A stretch of DNA of 64,000 nucleotides from Rhodococcus sp. 1163 (GTDB lineage Bacteria > Actinomycetota > Actinomycetes > Mycobacteriales > Mycobacteriaceae), in the NCBI RefSeq assembly GCF_002091985.1, contig NZ_MKKX01000033.1:62001-126000 (forward strand). Direction: 5' to 3'. The notes under the pieces were generated by a model that was not told the origin of the DNA, made no database searches, and was given only the letters and a program-made list of their open reading frames with translations. Below, piece after piece: positions 16,625-26,129 of the stretch (positions are counted from its first letter, which is position 1; each line of letters opens with the position of its first letter). Both the position numbers and the translations under genes were made by a program.

Positions 16625-17803
16625 ATGGGTCAGGTTCTTGACAACATCTCACAGTTCGCCGACGAGATTCGCGCAGAGGGCGTCGAAGGAGACAAGCTGA
16701 TGCGCTTGTCCGATGCCTCGGCGAAGCGCCTACGCGACGCCGGAGTCATGCGCATGCTGGCGCCGAAAGAGTACGGCGGCTACGAGTCTCACCCTCGCGA
16801 ATTCGCAGAGACCGCGATGGGTATCGGTGCCATGGACGGTGCCGCAGGCTGGGTATCCGGGATCGTCGGCGTCCATCCGTGGGAGCTGGCTTTCTTCGAT
16901 CGCAAGGCTCAGGACGAGGTGTGGGGCGAAGACAACGACATGTGGATGGCCTCGCCGTACGCACCGATGGGTGTCGCGACGCCTACCGACGGCGGCTACA
17001 TCCTCAACGGACGGTGGTCGTTTTCCTCGGGCACCGATCACTGCGGTTGGATAATGATCGGTGCCGCACTCGGTGACGCCGAAGGCAACCGCGTGATGCC
17101 TCCGAAGATGCTGCACGTGTTGCTTCCACGCTCGGACTACGAGATCGACCCGGACAGCTGGAATGTGGTCGGACTGCGCGGAACCGGATCCAAGGACCTC
17201 ATCGTCAAAAATGCGTACATTCCGGATTACCGGACTCTGGCTGCAGAGAAGGTGATGAACGGGATGGCGGCGAAGGAGTTCGGGCGAGAGCAGACTCTCT
17301 ACAACTTCCCGTTCTCGTGCATTTTCCCGCTCGGGATCACCTCGTCACTGATCGGCATCGCCGAAGGCGCCCTCGGATGCCATCTCGACGCGCAGCGAGA
17401 TCGGGTAACAGTGTCGGGAACAGCCATCAAGGAAGATCCGTATGTGTTGTTCGCTATCGGCGATGCAGCCGCGGAGATCGCGGCCTCCCGTGCCGCAGTA
17501 CTCGAGACCGTGGATCGCTTCTGGGACATGACCGAGAAGAAGCAGGAGATCACCTTCGAGATGCGAGCTATCGGCCGTCGCACGCAGACTGCTGCAGCAT
17601 GGCGAGCAGTACGGGCAGTGGATGAAATTTTCGCCCGTTCAGGTGGTGGCGCTCTTCATGTGAAATTCCCGATGCAGCGGTTCTGGCGTGACGCGCATGC
17701 GGGACTCTCTCATGCTGTTCACGTTCCCGGTTCCATTTTCCATTCCTCGGCTTTGACACAGCTCGGCGGTGAGCCGCAAGGCATCCATCGCTCGATGATC
17801 TGA
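16625..17803 (+). CDS. hsaA: Flavin-dependent monooxygenase HsaA-like
   Basis: HsaA hydroxylates the phenolic ring A of the 9,10-seco-steroid at C-4, using FMNH2 from HsaB. This 392-residue protein has an acyl-CoA dehydrogenase fold but belongs to the monooxygenase branch. Typical segments are LAPKEYGGYESHPREFAETA, WVSGIVGVHPWELAFFD, NGRWSFSSGTDHCGWIMIGA and RTGSKDL-like GLRGTGSKDLIVKNAYIP. Family length is about 394. The upstream 110 bp contain a weak match to the cluster motif (16536-16550), so it may have its own promoter. hsaC follows after 28 bp. Confidence 0.9.
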   Translation: MGQVLDNISQFADEIRAEGVEGDKLMRLSDASAKRLRDAGVMRMLAPKEYGGYESHPREFAETAMGIGAMDGAAGWVSGIVGVHPWELAFFDRKAQDEVWGEDNDMWMASPYAPMGVATPTDGGYILNGRWSFSSGTDHCGWIMIGAALGDAEGNRVMPPKMLHVLLPRSDYEIDPDSWNVVGLRGTGSKDLIVKNAYIPDYRTLAAEKVMNGMAAKEFGREQTLYNFPFSCIFPLGITSSLIGIAEGALGCHLDAQRDRVTVSGTAIKEDPYVLFAIGDAAAEIAASRAAVLETVDRFWDMTEKKQEITFEMRAIGRRTQTAAAWRAVRAVDEIFARSGGGALHVKFPMQRFWRDAHAGLSHAVHVPGSIFHSSALTQLGGEPQGIHRSMI

Positions 17804-17831
17804 CAAGCCTCCTCCACGAAAGGTACTTACG

Positions 17832-18773
17832 ATGACGGAAATACGCGGTCTGGGCTATCTCAGAATTCAGACGAAGGATGTGCCCCGCTGGCGCGAACTC
17901 GTTGTCGACGGGCTGGGCATGGCCGTCGGATCGGGACCGGAGGCCGACGGCCTCTACTTGCGCGTCGACGAGCGTCGATCCAGGCTCATCGTGTTGCCCG
18001 GCGACACCGACAAAGCGTTGGCTGTGGGCTGGGAGGTCCGTGACCAGTTCGCTCTTCAGCGCGTCCGTGAAGCGGTGGAGAAGTCGGGTCGAGCTGTCGA
18101 GGTCCTGTCCGAGGAAGAATCGCTCTATCGCGATGCCGAGCAAGTGATCGCATTCGACGACCCGTCGGGCACCCGCGTCGAGGTGTTCTTCGGAGCGGTT
18201 CTCGATCACAGCCCGGTGGTAACTCCGCACGGTGGACGGTTCGTCACCGGTCCGCAGGGACTCGGCCATGTCGTTCTGCCGACACCGGCAATCGACGAGA
18301 CATACGCGTTCTACACCGACGTGTTGGGTTTCCTGCCGCGTGGGGCCATCCGCGTCGGTCCTCCCGGGGCCGGACCTGCACGGCGAGTGCGGTTCATGGG
18401 TGTCAACGAGCGGCATCACAGCTTGGCATTGTGCCCGGCCCCGCACAGCCAGGATCCAGGCATGGTGCATCTGATGACCGAGGTCGACACTCTCGACGCG
18501 GTGGGTCAGGCTCTCGATCGGGTAGCGAAGCTGGGATTCTCCATCTCCTCCACGCTCGGTCGCCACACCAACGACAAGATGGTCTCGTTCTACGTCCGCG
18601 CACCGGGTGGATGGGATCTCGAATTCGGCACCGAGGGCAAGCTCGTCGACGAGAGGTACTACTCCTCGGAGGAAATCACTGCCGACAGCTACTGGGGACA
18701 CGACTGGTCCGGGTCGGAGATGCTCGCAGCATTCGCGCCGACTCCGTCCGCTGAGGCAGCCCAAGGAAACTGA
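17832..18773 (+). CDS. hsaC: Extradiol dioxygenase HsaC-like
   Basis: HsaC opens the catecholic ring A by meta-cleavage, using Fe(II) and O2. This 313-residue type I extradiol dioxygenase has two vicinal-oxygen-chelate domains. The C-terminal one carries the iron ligands His146 (GLGHVV), His213 (GMVHLM) and Glu264 (WDLEFG). The family signature around GRHTNDKMVSFYVRAPGGWDLEFG is intact. A clear AAAGG precedes the ATG. It ends the hsaD-kstD-hsaA-hsaC operon and is followed at once by a strong palindromic terminator. Confidence 0.94.
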   Translation: MTEIRGLGYLRIQTKDVPRWRELVVDGLGMAVGSGPEADGLYLRVDERRSRLIVLPGDTDKALAVGWEVRDQFALQRVREAVEKSGRAVEVLSEEESLYRDAEQVIAFDDPSGTRVEVFFGAVLDHSPVVTPHGGRFVTGPQGLGHVVLPTPAIDETYAFYTDVLGFLPRGAIRVGPPGAGPARRVRFMGVNERHHSLALCPAPHSQDPGMVHLMTEVDTLDAVGQALDRVAKLGFSISSTLGRHTNDKMVSFYVRAPGGWDLEFGTEGKLVDERYYSSEEITADSYWGHDWSGSEMLAAFAPTPSAEAAQGN

Positions 18774-18786
18774 CGGCAGCCCAACG

Positions 18787-18824
18787 AAAAGCGCTGCGCA
18801 TTCATATGAATGCGCAGCGCTTTT
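18787..18824. terminator. Perfect 38-bp palindrome with A and T flanks
   Basis: AAAAGCGCTGCGCATTCAT is followed directly by its reverse complement, ending in TTTT. The palindrome lies 13 bp after hsaC and 30 bp before the convergent SDR stop, so it is a good bidirectional intrinsic terminator. Confidence 0.9.
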
Positions 18825-18854
18825 GGCGTATCGGAAGGCCTTCGCCGAAGTGAA

Positions 18855-19646
18855 TCAGCCTCGGTTGAGTAGCTTCCTCATACCTGCGGCAGCTTTTTCG
18901 ACCATCTCTCCGCGCGGGAACCCGCTGCGGCTCTTGGCGGTCTCGTAGTGTCCACCGGCGACCCAGACAGGCCCGTCGGTGATGTGTTCGAGCCCTTCGC
19001 GGGCTACGTCTGCAGGCTCGGAGACACGCATTCCGGGTATGTCGAAGTTCAACCCGGCGCGTGCCATCGCTGGGGTCCGTGTGACCCCGAGGACCAGGTC
19101 GACGACGTGTACGCCGAATGGTGCCAGCTCCAGCCACAGACCCTCGGCGAAGATACGCCCGAAAGCCTTCGAAGCCGCGTAGACGCTCTGGTGTTCGGAG
19201 CCCATGTAACCGGCCATCGAACCAACCAGGATGATGCCGCCGCGCCCGCGCTCGCGCATCGCAGCACCGAAGTAGTGCGACAAATGCAGTTGCGACGTGA
19301 TGTTGAGGTCGATCACTTGCTGGAAGCCGGACAGGTCGCCGGTGACGAACTCATGCCCGTAGCTGTTCGCGCCTGCGTTGAAGATCAGCAAGCCGACTTC
19401 GAGATCCTCGGTCGCGGTACGAATAGCGTCGACTGCATCGGCGTTGAGCAGATCGAGTGCCAGCGTCCGCACCTCGACGCCGTTCGCGCGCACGCGAGTC
19501 GCGGTCTCCTCTAGCGGGCCGGGCTTGCGAGCGATGAGAACGAGGTTGAAACCTGCCTTGCTCAACTGGTCGGCGAATTCCGATCCGACGCCTTCGGAAC
19601 CGCCGGCGATGACCGCCCAGGGACCGTACTGCTTGATATCGATCAT
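18855..19646 (-). CDS. SDR-family oxidoreductase (17-beta-HSD12/KAR-like)
   Basis: This 263-residue SDR has AGGSEGVGSEFADQLSKAGFNLVLIARK, NAGAN and the catalytic YAASKAF preceded by ILVGSM. The GGSEGVG cofactor loop and LVLIARK are typical of the DltE-like group. Some members reduce 3-ketosteroids or 3-ketoacyl chains with NADPH. The ATG at 19646 has AAAGG before it; the longer frame runs into the neighbour. It is the last gene of a unit starting with kshA. Its place in the pathway is open. Confidence 0.85.
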   Translation of the reverse strand: MIDIKQYGPWAVIAGGSEGVGSEFADQLSKAGFNLVLIARKPGPLEETATRVRANGVEVRTLALDLLNADAVDAIRTATEDLEVGLLIFNAGANSYGHEFVTGDLSGFQQVIDLNITSQLHLSHYFGAAMRERGRGGIILVGSMAGYMGSEHQSVYAASKAFGRIFAEGLWLELAPFGVHVVDLVLGVTRTPAMARAGLNFDIPGMRVSEPADVAREGLEHITDGPVWVAGGHYETAKSRSGFPRGEMVEKAAAGMRKLLNRG

Positions 19647-19668
19647 GGAAGAGCCTTTCTGAAGAGCG

Positions 19669-19929
19669 TCAGTCGACGACGATCGGCGTCGGGACCGGAT
19701 CGCTGTCGGTGACGACGACGTCGCCGCGGTTGGCAGCATCGACGATGCTTGCGCTCAGTGCGTGACAACCCCGGCTGGGTGCGCCGAGCCGGCCGTCGTC
19801 GGGAGCAACGTTGTCGATTTCATGGCAGAGAGCGCGTGCTGCTTCGTCCCACTGGATCGATGTGTGTTCCCAACTGTTCTTCGCAACGAGCACCTGCGCA
19901 CTGCACTCACTGCACCGAAGCGGTTGCAT
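19669..19929 (-). CDS. 86-residue four-cysteine protein linked to kshA, unknown function
   Basis: I do not recognise this family. Its start overlaps the 3' end of kshA by 23 bp and it ends 22 bp before the next SDR, so it is co-translated with kshA. It has Cys6 and Cys9 as a CSEC pair at the start, then Cys35 and Cys55 in DEAARALCHEI and PSRGCHAL, and a Pro/Val-rich tail. The CxxC pair suggests a zinc knuckle or a metal or redox site, but the spacing does not match a plant-type or Rieske ferredoxin. A small accessory or electron-transfer partner for KshA is one idea. Confidence 0.65.
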   Translation of the reverse strand: MQPLRCSECSAQVLVAKNSWEHTSIQWDEAARALCHEIDNVAPDDGRLGAPSRGCHALSASIVDAANRGDVVVTDSDPVPTPIVVD

Positions 19930-21070
19930 TCTGCTCCTCCAACTTCCGAGCGACGTTGGCTTCGACTTCCTTCTTCCACGACTCGACAGGACGTGTGGTG
20001 TCCAGCTCGAACTCGAATCGTTCCGTCATCTCCGGAGTTACGTCGGCTACGTCGACGTAGAACTGCTGGTACCACCGGCGAAGCTGGTAGACCGGACCGT
20101 CTTCCTCGCAGAGCAGCGGGTTTTCGATGCGTGACTTGTTCTTCCAGATCTCGATGTCCTGTTCGAAGCCCTTGGCGATGAAGGTTCCGAAGTTCCTCGC
20201 CGTTTCCTCGGCGGCATCGCCTTGGAGTTCGGCGGATTTCTGGACGATCATGCCGTACTGCAGAACGAACTTGTTTGCGCTGACCGGGTAGTGGCAGTTG
20301 ATCAGCACCGAATTCACGTCGTGGGTATCGAACTTGTACGTCAGATCATCGACCATGAAGGAAGGTCCGAAATAGGTTGCATCCGAACTGTTGCCGAGCG
20401 ACTTGGGCTGGCCGGCTGTGTTCGGACGCATGTCCTCACGTGACTGCCCGTTCATGTACTGGCTGGCGACGTGCCCTTCGAACACGTTCTTGAAGTAGGT
20501 GGGGAAGGAGTAGTGCACGTAGAAGAAGTGCGCCATGTCGACGATGTTGTCGACGACCTCACGGCAGTTCGTGTCCACCTCTGTGCGGTACCAGACCCAG
20601 TCGGACCAACCATCGTCGAGTGCGCCCTCGATGCGGGGAATGGTCACCTCTGCCGGCGGGGCGTTGCCCTCGGGATCGTTCCACACGAAGAACATGCCGT
20701 CCTGGTCGAGGACATGCCACGAACGCGTACGTGCCAGCGGGGGCACGCGACGCGCGTAAGGAATGCTCTTGCACTTTCCGTTGCTTCCCCAACGCCAATC
20801 GTGGAACGGGCAGGCGACCTCGTCACCCTTGATCGTTCCCTGAGTGAGGTCGCCACCCATGTGGCGGCAGTATCCGTCGAGGACGGCGAGCGTGCCCGAG
20901 CTGTCGGCGAAGACGACAAGCTTGGTCCCGAAGGCCTCGATGGAGTGGGGCTTGCCGTCCTTGAAGTCGGCCGACAAACCGATGCAGTGCCAACCGCGGG
21001 CGAAGCGCGTGGGCGCGGCGCCGGCTTCGATCTCTCGTACTTCTTCGCTCGTGTTCTGCTGGATGGTCAC
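19907..21070 (-). CDS. kshA: 3-ketosteroid 9-alpha-hydroxylase oxygenase KshA-like
   Basis: KshA hydroxylates C-9 of 3-ketosteroids. Combined with delta1-dehydrogenation this opens ring B. From a GTG at 21070 the protein is 387 residues, the usual length. The Rieske ligands are Cys68, His70, Cys87 and His90 (C-x-H-x16-C-x2-H). The mononuclear iron site lies in NIVDMAHFFYVHYSFP with Asp178, His181 and His186, the same numbering as Mycobacterium tuberculosis KshA. AGGA before the GTG supports this start over a longer frame. It heads an operon with a small Cys protein and an SDR. Its reductase, KshB-like, is at 41055. Confidence 0.93.
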   Translation of the reverse strand: MTIQQNTSEEVREIEAGAAPTRFARGWHCIGLSADFKDGKPHSIEAFGTKLVVFADSSGTLAVLDGYCRHMGGDLTQGTIKGDEVACPFHDWRWGSNGKCKSIPYARRVPPLARTRSWHVLDQDGMFFVWNDPEGNAPPAEVTIPRIEGALDDGWSDWVWYRTEVDTNCREVVDNIVDMAHFFYVHYSFPTYFKNVFEGHVASQYMNGQSREDMRPNTAGQPKSLGNSSDATYFGPSFMVDDLTYKFDTHDVNSVLINCHYPVSANKFVLQYGMIVQKSAELQGDAAEETARNFGTFIAKGFEQDIEIWKNKSRIENPLLCEEDGPVYQLRRWYQQFYVDVADVTPEMTERFEFELDTTRPVESWKKEVEANVARKLEEQNATASVQ

Positions 21071-21266
21071 AGTGGTCCCGTCCTGTCTTGTGGAGAAGTC
21101 CAACGGCGATCTGGTCGTTGCCGTGTTTGTAGCAACGCTAGGTGACCTCCGACACCGAAGTCGGTGAGTTCTCACTGGACGGGACTCGGACTTTTCAGGA
21201 GGAATTCGTGGTCTCGATCAGCGACCCATTCGCTCGATGGCAGCGGAACCGGATTATCGTTCGAGT
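21071..21266. promoter_or_regulatory. Divergent control region of kshA and the second hsaA-like gene
   Basis: This 196-bp gap contains the cluster motif as TTCTCACTGGACGGG (21169-21183), 98 bp before the start at 21267 and in that gene's direction. A shorter inverted repeat, CGTTGC / GCAACG (21116-21121 and 21132-21137), lies nearer kshA. Both divergent promoters must be here. Confidence 0.45.
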
Positions 21267-22433
21267 ATGACTACCGACGTCCTGGGTGCTGTCCGCGATC
21301 TACTGCCGATGATTGCCGAAGCGGCAGCCAAGGTCGACGAAACCGGACGTGTGTCGGACCAGATGATCCACGAGCTGGGTACGACCGGGGTCTTCCGGTT
21401 GCTTCAACCCAAGCGCTACGGCGGTACCGAATCCGATCCGGCCCGATTCTTCGACGCGGTTCGAATGATCTCGGGCTCCTGTGGTTCCACCGGTTGGGTG
21501 ACTTCCGTACTGGGGGTCCACCCGTGGCATCTCGCGCTCTTCGACGATCGAGCGCAGAGCGATGTGTGGGAACGTGACAACGACACACTCGTATCTTCCG
21601 CATATGCACCGGTCGGGCGGCTGCGCCCTGTCGAAGGCGGGTACCGCCTCAGCGGGGAATGGCATTTTTCCTCCGGGTGTGACCACACGGCGTGGGCGCT
21701 GCTGGGTGCGATCGTGGTCGGCGAGGAAGGGCGCCCCCTGGACTTCCTCACCGTCCTGGTTCCGCGCTCGGACTACCGCATCCGGGATGTATGGGACGTG
21801 ATGGGAATGCGAGGCACCGCCAGCAACGAGATCGGTATCGTCGATTGCTTCGTCCCCGAGTACCGCACCAAGAGCAACTACGAAACTGCGCAACTTCGGG
21901 GTCCGGGCCAGAAAGTGAACCGGGGGCCGCTGTACCGGCTTCCGTTCGCCACGATCTTCACCACTGCGGTCGCGTCACCCGGAGTCGGAATCGTGGCAGG
22001 GTGCTACGAACGCTATCTGGCCAACATGCGCGAACGAGTGCGTCTGAGCCTGGGTGGCGGGAGGTTCGTGCACGATCAGTTCGCCCAGGTCGCCATTGCG
22101 CGCGCATCCTCGGAGATCGATGCCGCGATTCTGCAGTTGGAGCGCAACGTTCGCGAACTGTGGGAATTGGCGCTCGAAGGCGAAGAACTACCGATGTCGA
22201 TGCGTCTGCGTGCGCGACGTGATCAAGTGCGAGCGACCGAGCGTGCGGTGGAGGCGATGGACCTGTTGTTCAAGTCGGCAGGGGGCCACTCGTTGTACCG
22301 GGGGAATGTGATCGAACGGGCGTGGCGCGATGTCCATGCCGGAAGTGTCCACGTGGCCAACGAGGCCGAACGCGCCTTGGCGTTGTTCGGCCAAGGCGCG
22401 TTCGGCCTCCCGGTAGAGGACAATCTAGTCTGA
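21267..22433 (+). CDS. Second HsaA-like flavin-dependent monooxygenase
   Basis: This 388-residue protein is a close relative of the HsaA at 16625, with the same segments: LLQPKRYGGTESDPARFF, WVTSVLGVHPWHLALFD, SGEWHFSSGCDHTAWALLGA, MGMRGTASNEIGIVDCFVPEYRT. It should use reduced flavin from a separate reductase. Two HsaA-type oxygenases with one HsaB gene suggest either different ring-A substrates (with or without side chain or extra hydroxyls) or another hydroxylation. The ATG at 21267 fits the family; the longer frame adds ten unsupported residues. It abuts the convergent kstD with no spacer and carries a terminator hairpin inside its last codons. Confidence 0.85.
   Translation: MTTDVLGAVRDLLPMIAEAAAKVDETGRVSDQMIHELGTTGVFRLLQPKRYGGTESDPARFFDAVRMISGSCGSTGWVTSVLGVHPWHLALFDDRAQSDVWERDNDTLVSSAYAPVGRLRPVEGGYRLSGEWHFSSGCDHTAWALLGAIVVGEEGRPLDFLTVLVPRSDYRIRDVWDVMGMRGTASNEIGIVDCFVPEYRTKSNYETAQLRGPGQKVNRGPLYRLPFATIFTTAVASPGVGIVAGCYERYLANMRERVRLSLGGGRFVHDQFAQVAIARASSEIDAAILQLERNVRELWELALEGEELPMSMRLRARRDQVRATERAVEAMDLLFKSAGGHSLYRGNVIERAWRDVHAGSVHVANEAERALALFGQGAFGLPVEDNLV
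22362..22409. terminator. Perfect 19-bp hairpin inside the 3' end of the second hsaA-like gene
   Basis: The arms GAGGCCGAACGCGCCTTGG (22362-22380) and its complement (22391-22409) flank a 10-nt loop. All of it lies in codons for NEAERALALFGQGAFGL, 24 bp before the stop. The convergent kstD stop follows immediately, so there is no room for an intergenic terminator. Confidence 0.75.
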
Positions 22434-23960
22434 TCAGGACAGCATGGCGCGAACTGCTCGGTAGGCGAAAACCATTGCGGTGCCGAGCGGCACGCCCGGG
22501 CCTGGATACTTCGCGCCACTGAGCGAGGCGCTGGTGTTTCCGGCCGCGTAGAGGCCCGCGATCGGGGTGTCGTTCTCACGCAGTACCCGAGCATCGACGT
22601 CGGTGCGCACTCCGCTCTTGGTTCCCAGGTCGCTCAACACAATGCGTGCGGCGACGTACGGCCCCTTCTTCAGTGGCGTCAAGGCAGCATTCGGCAGTTC
22701 GGGAACGGGCCGGCAGAAGAACTTGTCGTAGGGGTCCTCGCCGCGATGGAACTGCTCGTCGATACCGGTGCTCGCGTATTCGTTGAACTGCTCGACGGTG
22801 TTGCGAAGAACCTCGGGGGCAACCTCGAGCAGTGCTGCCAGTTCTTCGATCGTGTCGGCCATGACCCATGTACCGGCCGCGAGATGAGCGTCCGCGGCCA
22901 CCGACGGAATCGAAATGGTCGGAATGACCGGTCCGCTGTCGGCCGCCTCGAATACGAGGTACGACCGCTCGCTACCGTGCTCGATCATCGCGCGACCGAA
23001 CTGGTCGTACGGAAGCGACTCGTTGAGGTAGCGCTTGCCGGCGTCGTCGACGAGCAGTCCGCCGCGGACACCGACCATGAATGCCGCTGACCCATCCGGC
23101 AAGGCGACGCCGGGGCAATACCACGCTTGCCCGGCCAATGTGGTGTCTGCACCGATCCGGACCGCAGCCTGGATTGCATCGCCGGTATTCGAGCCTTGCG
23201 GTGCCATGCTCCACTTTGCTAGGCCCGGCATCGACTCTGCATCTCGCAGTGGCTGATCCTTTTCGATACCGCCTGCGGCGAGCAGGACGCCGCGACGCGC
23301 GAGGATGCGCAGTGTCTTCCCATCGGGTCCGGTCGCCATGGCGCCGACTACTGCGTCGTTCTCGACGATCAGCTCCGTCAACGCCGTCTCGGTCAGCACC
23401 CGAGAGTTACCCGTGCTTTCCAGAGCCAACAACAGGCGAGAGATCAGTGAACGTCCACCGCCGAGCTTGCCCTCGGGGTGCGGCGCTCCGTCACGATCTG
23501 CATCGAGTTCGGGGCGGACGCGCTCGAGCAGATCGCCGACGGCAGAGGGCTCGATGTCGAGGGCATTGATCGCTCGTCCGGAATCCATTCGGCCGGGCGC
23601 GCGGAAGTAGTCCGGGAACGGACGCCATTCGAATTCGATGTTCGGGTTCTTCTCGAGTAGATCGACGACGGCGGGTGCCGTCGAGACGAATGCCTCTTGC
23701 CGTTCGACCTCGTAATCACCGACGACGGCTCGAAGGTATTCCCGTGCCTTCGCCGTCGAATCTCCGATGTTCGCGCGGTCCTGGACAGCGGTGCCGGGTA
23801 GCCATACGGCTCCGCCGGAGTAGGCGGACGTGCCACCGAGTAGTGGTGTCTTTTCGAGGACCAGCGTGTCCTGACCGGCTTCTGCGGCACAATATGCGCC
23901 GGTCAGAGCGCCGCCGCCCGAACCGATGACCAGGACATCGCACTCGATCGACTCGTGCAT
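22434..23960 (-). CDS. kstD: FAD-dependent 3-ketosteroid dehydrogenase KstD-like
   Basis: This 508-residue flavoprotein has the length of classical 3-ketosteroid delta1-dehydrogenases, which introduce the C1-C2 double bond. The FAD motif is IGSGGGALTGAYCAAEAG, followed by VLEKTPLLGGTSAYSGGAVWLPG. The C-terminal motif is GLYAAGNTSASLSGAKYPGPGVPLGTAMVFAYRA. I chose the ATG at 23960, which has GGAGAA in front, over a frame 18 codons longer. It diverges from the TetR gene and is convergent with the second hsaA-like gene. See 14799 for its paralogue. Confidence 0.9.
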   Translation of the reverse strand: MHESIECDVLVIGSGGGALTGAYCAAEAGQDTLVLEKTPLLGGTSAYSGGAVWLPGTAVQDRANIGDSTAKAREYLRAVVGDYEVERQEAFVSTAPAVVDLLEKNPNIEFEWRPFPDYFRAPGRMDSGRAINALDIEPSAVGDLLERVRPELDADRDGAPHPEGKLGGGRSLISRLLLALESTGNSRVLTETALTELIVENDAVVGAMATGPDGKTLRILARRGVLLAAGGIEKDQPLRDAESMPGLAKWSMAPQGSNTGDAIQAAVRIGADTTLAGQAWYCPGVALPDGSAAFMVGVRGGLLVDDAGKRYLNESLPYDQFGRAMIEHGSERSYLVFEAADSGPVIPTISIPSVAADAHLAAGTWVMADTIEELAALLEVAPEVLRNTVEQFNEYASTGIDEQFHRGEDPYDKFFCRPVPELPNAALTPLKKGPYVAARIVLSDLGTKSGVRTDVDARVLRENDTPIAGLYAAGNTSASLSGAKYPGPGVPLGTAMVFAYRAVRAMLS

Positions 23961-24199
23961 GGTGGTGTTCTCCGTTTCGAAGTGCCCGCGGTGATGATGC
24001 GTGTACTTCGACATGCGGGCGGGTCGAGTACACGAAGATGCGGTGAACCACGCAACAGTACTTTCATTGGTTGCGTACCCCGGGTCTCACTGAGCGGGCA
24101 AAAGTCGAAGAATCCGAAGCGAGATGTCAAGATCGAACGACGAACGAACCTACCGTTGCGTAGGCCCAGCGTGAGAAGTCTCGGGAGGGATGAACGAGA
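23961..24199. promoter_or_regulatory. Divergent control region of kstD and the KstR-like gene
   Basis: The 239-bp gap contains three notable sites. GTGTACTTCGAC / GTCGAGTACAC (24001-24033) is an inverted repeat in the kstD leader with one extra base. ACGCAAC / GTTGCGT (24050-24056 and 24070-24076) is a perfect 7-bp inverted repeat with a 13-bp spacer. The cluster motif GTCTCACTGAGCGGG (24084-24098) reads toward the TetR gene. The inverted repeats are candidate operators for that regulator. Confidence 0.5.
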
Positions 24200-26093
<1,894 letters not shown>

Positions 26094-26129
26094 GAGCGCA
26101 CCCGACCGACGAGAGAGCCGAGACCTTTC

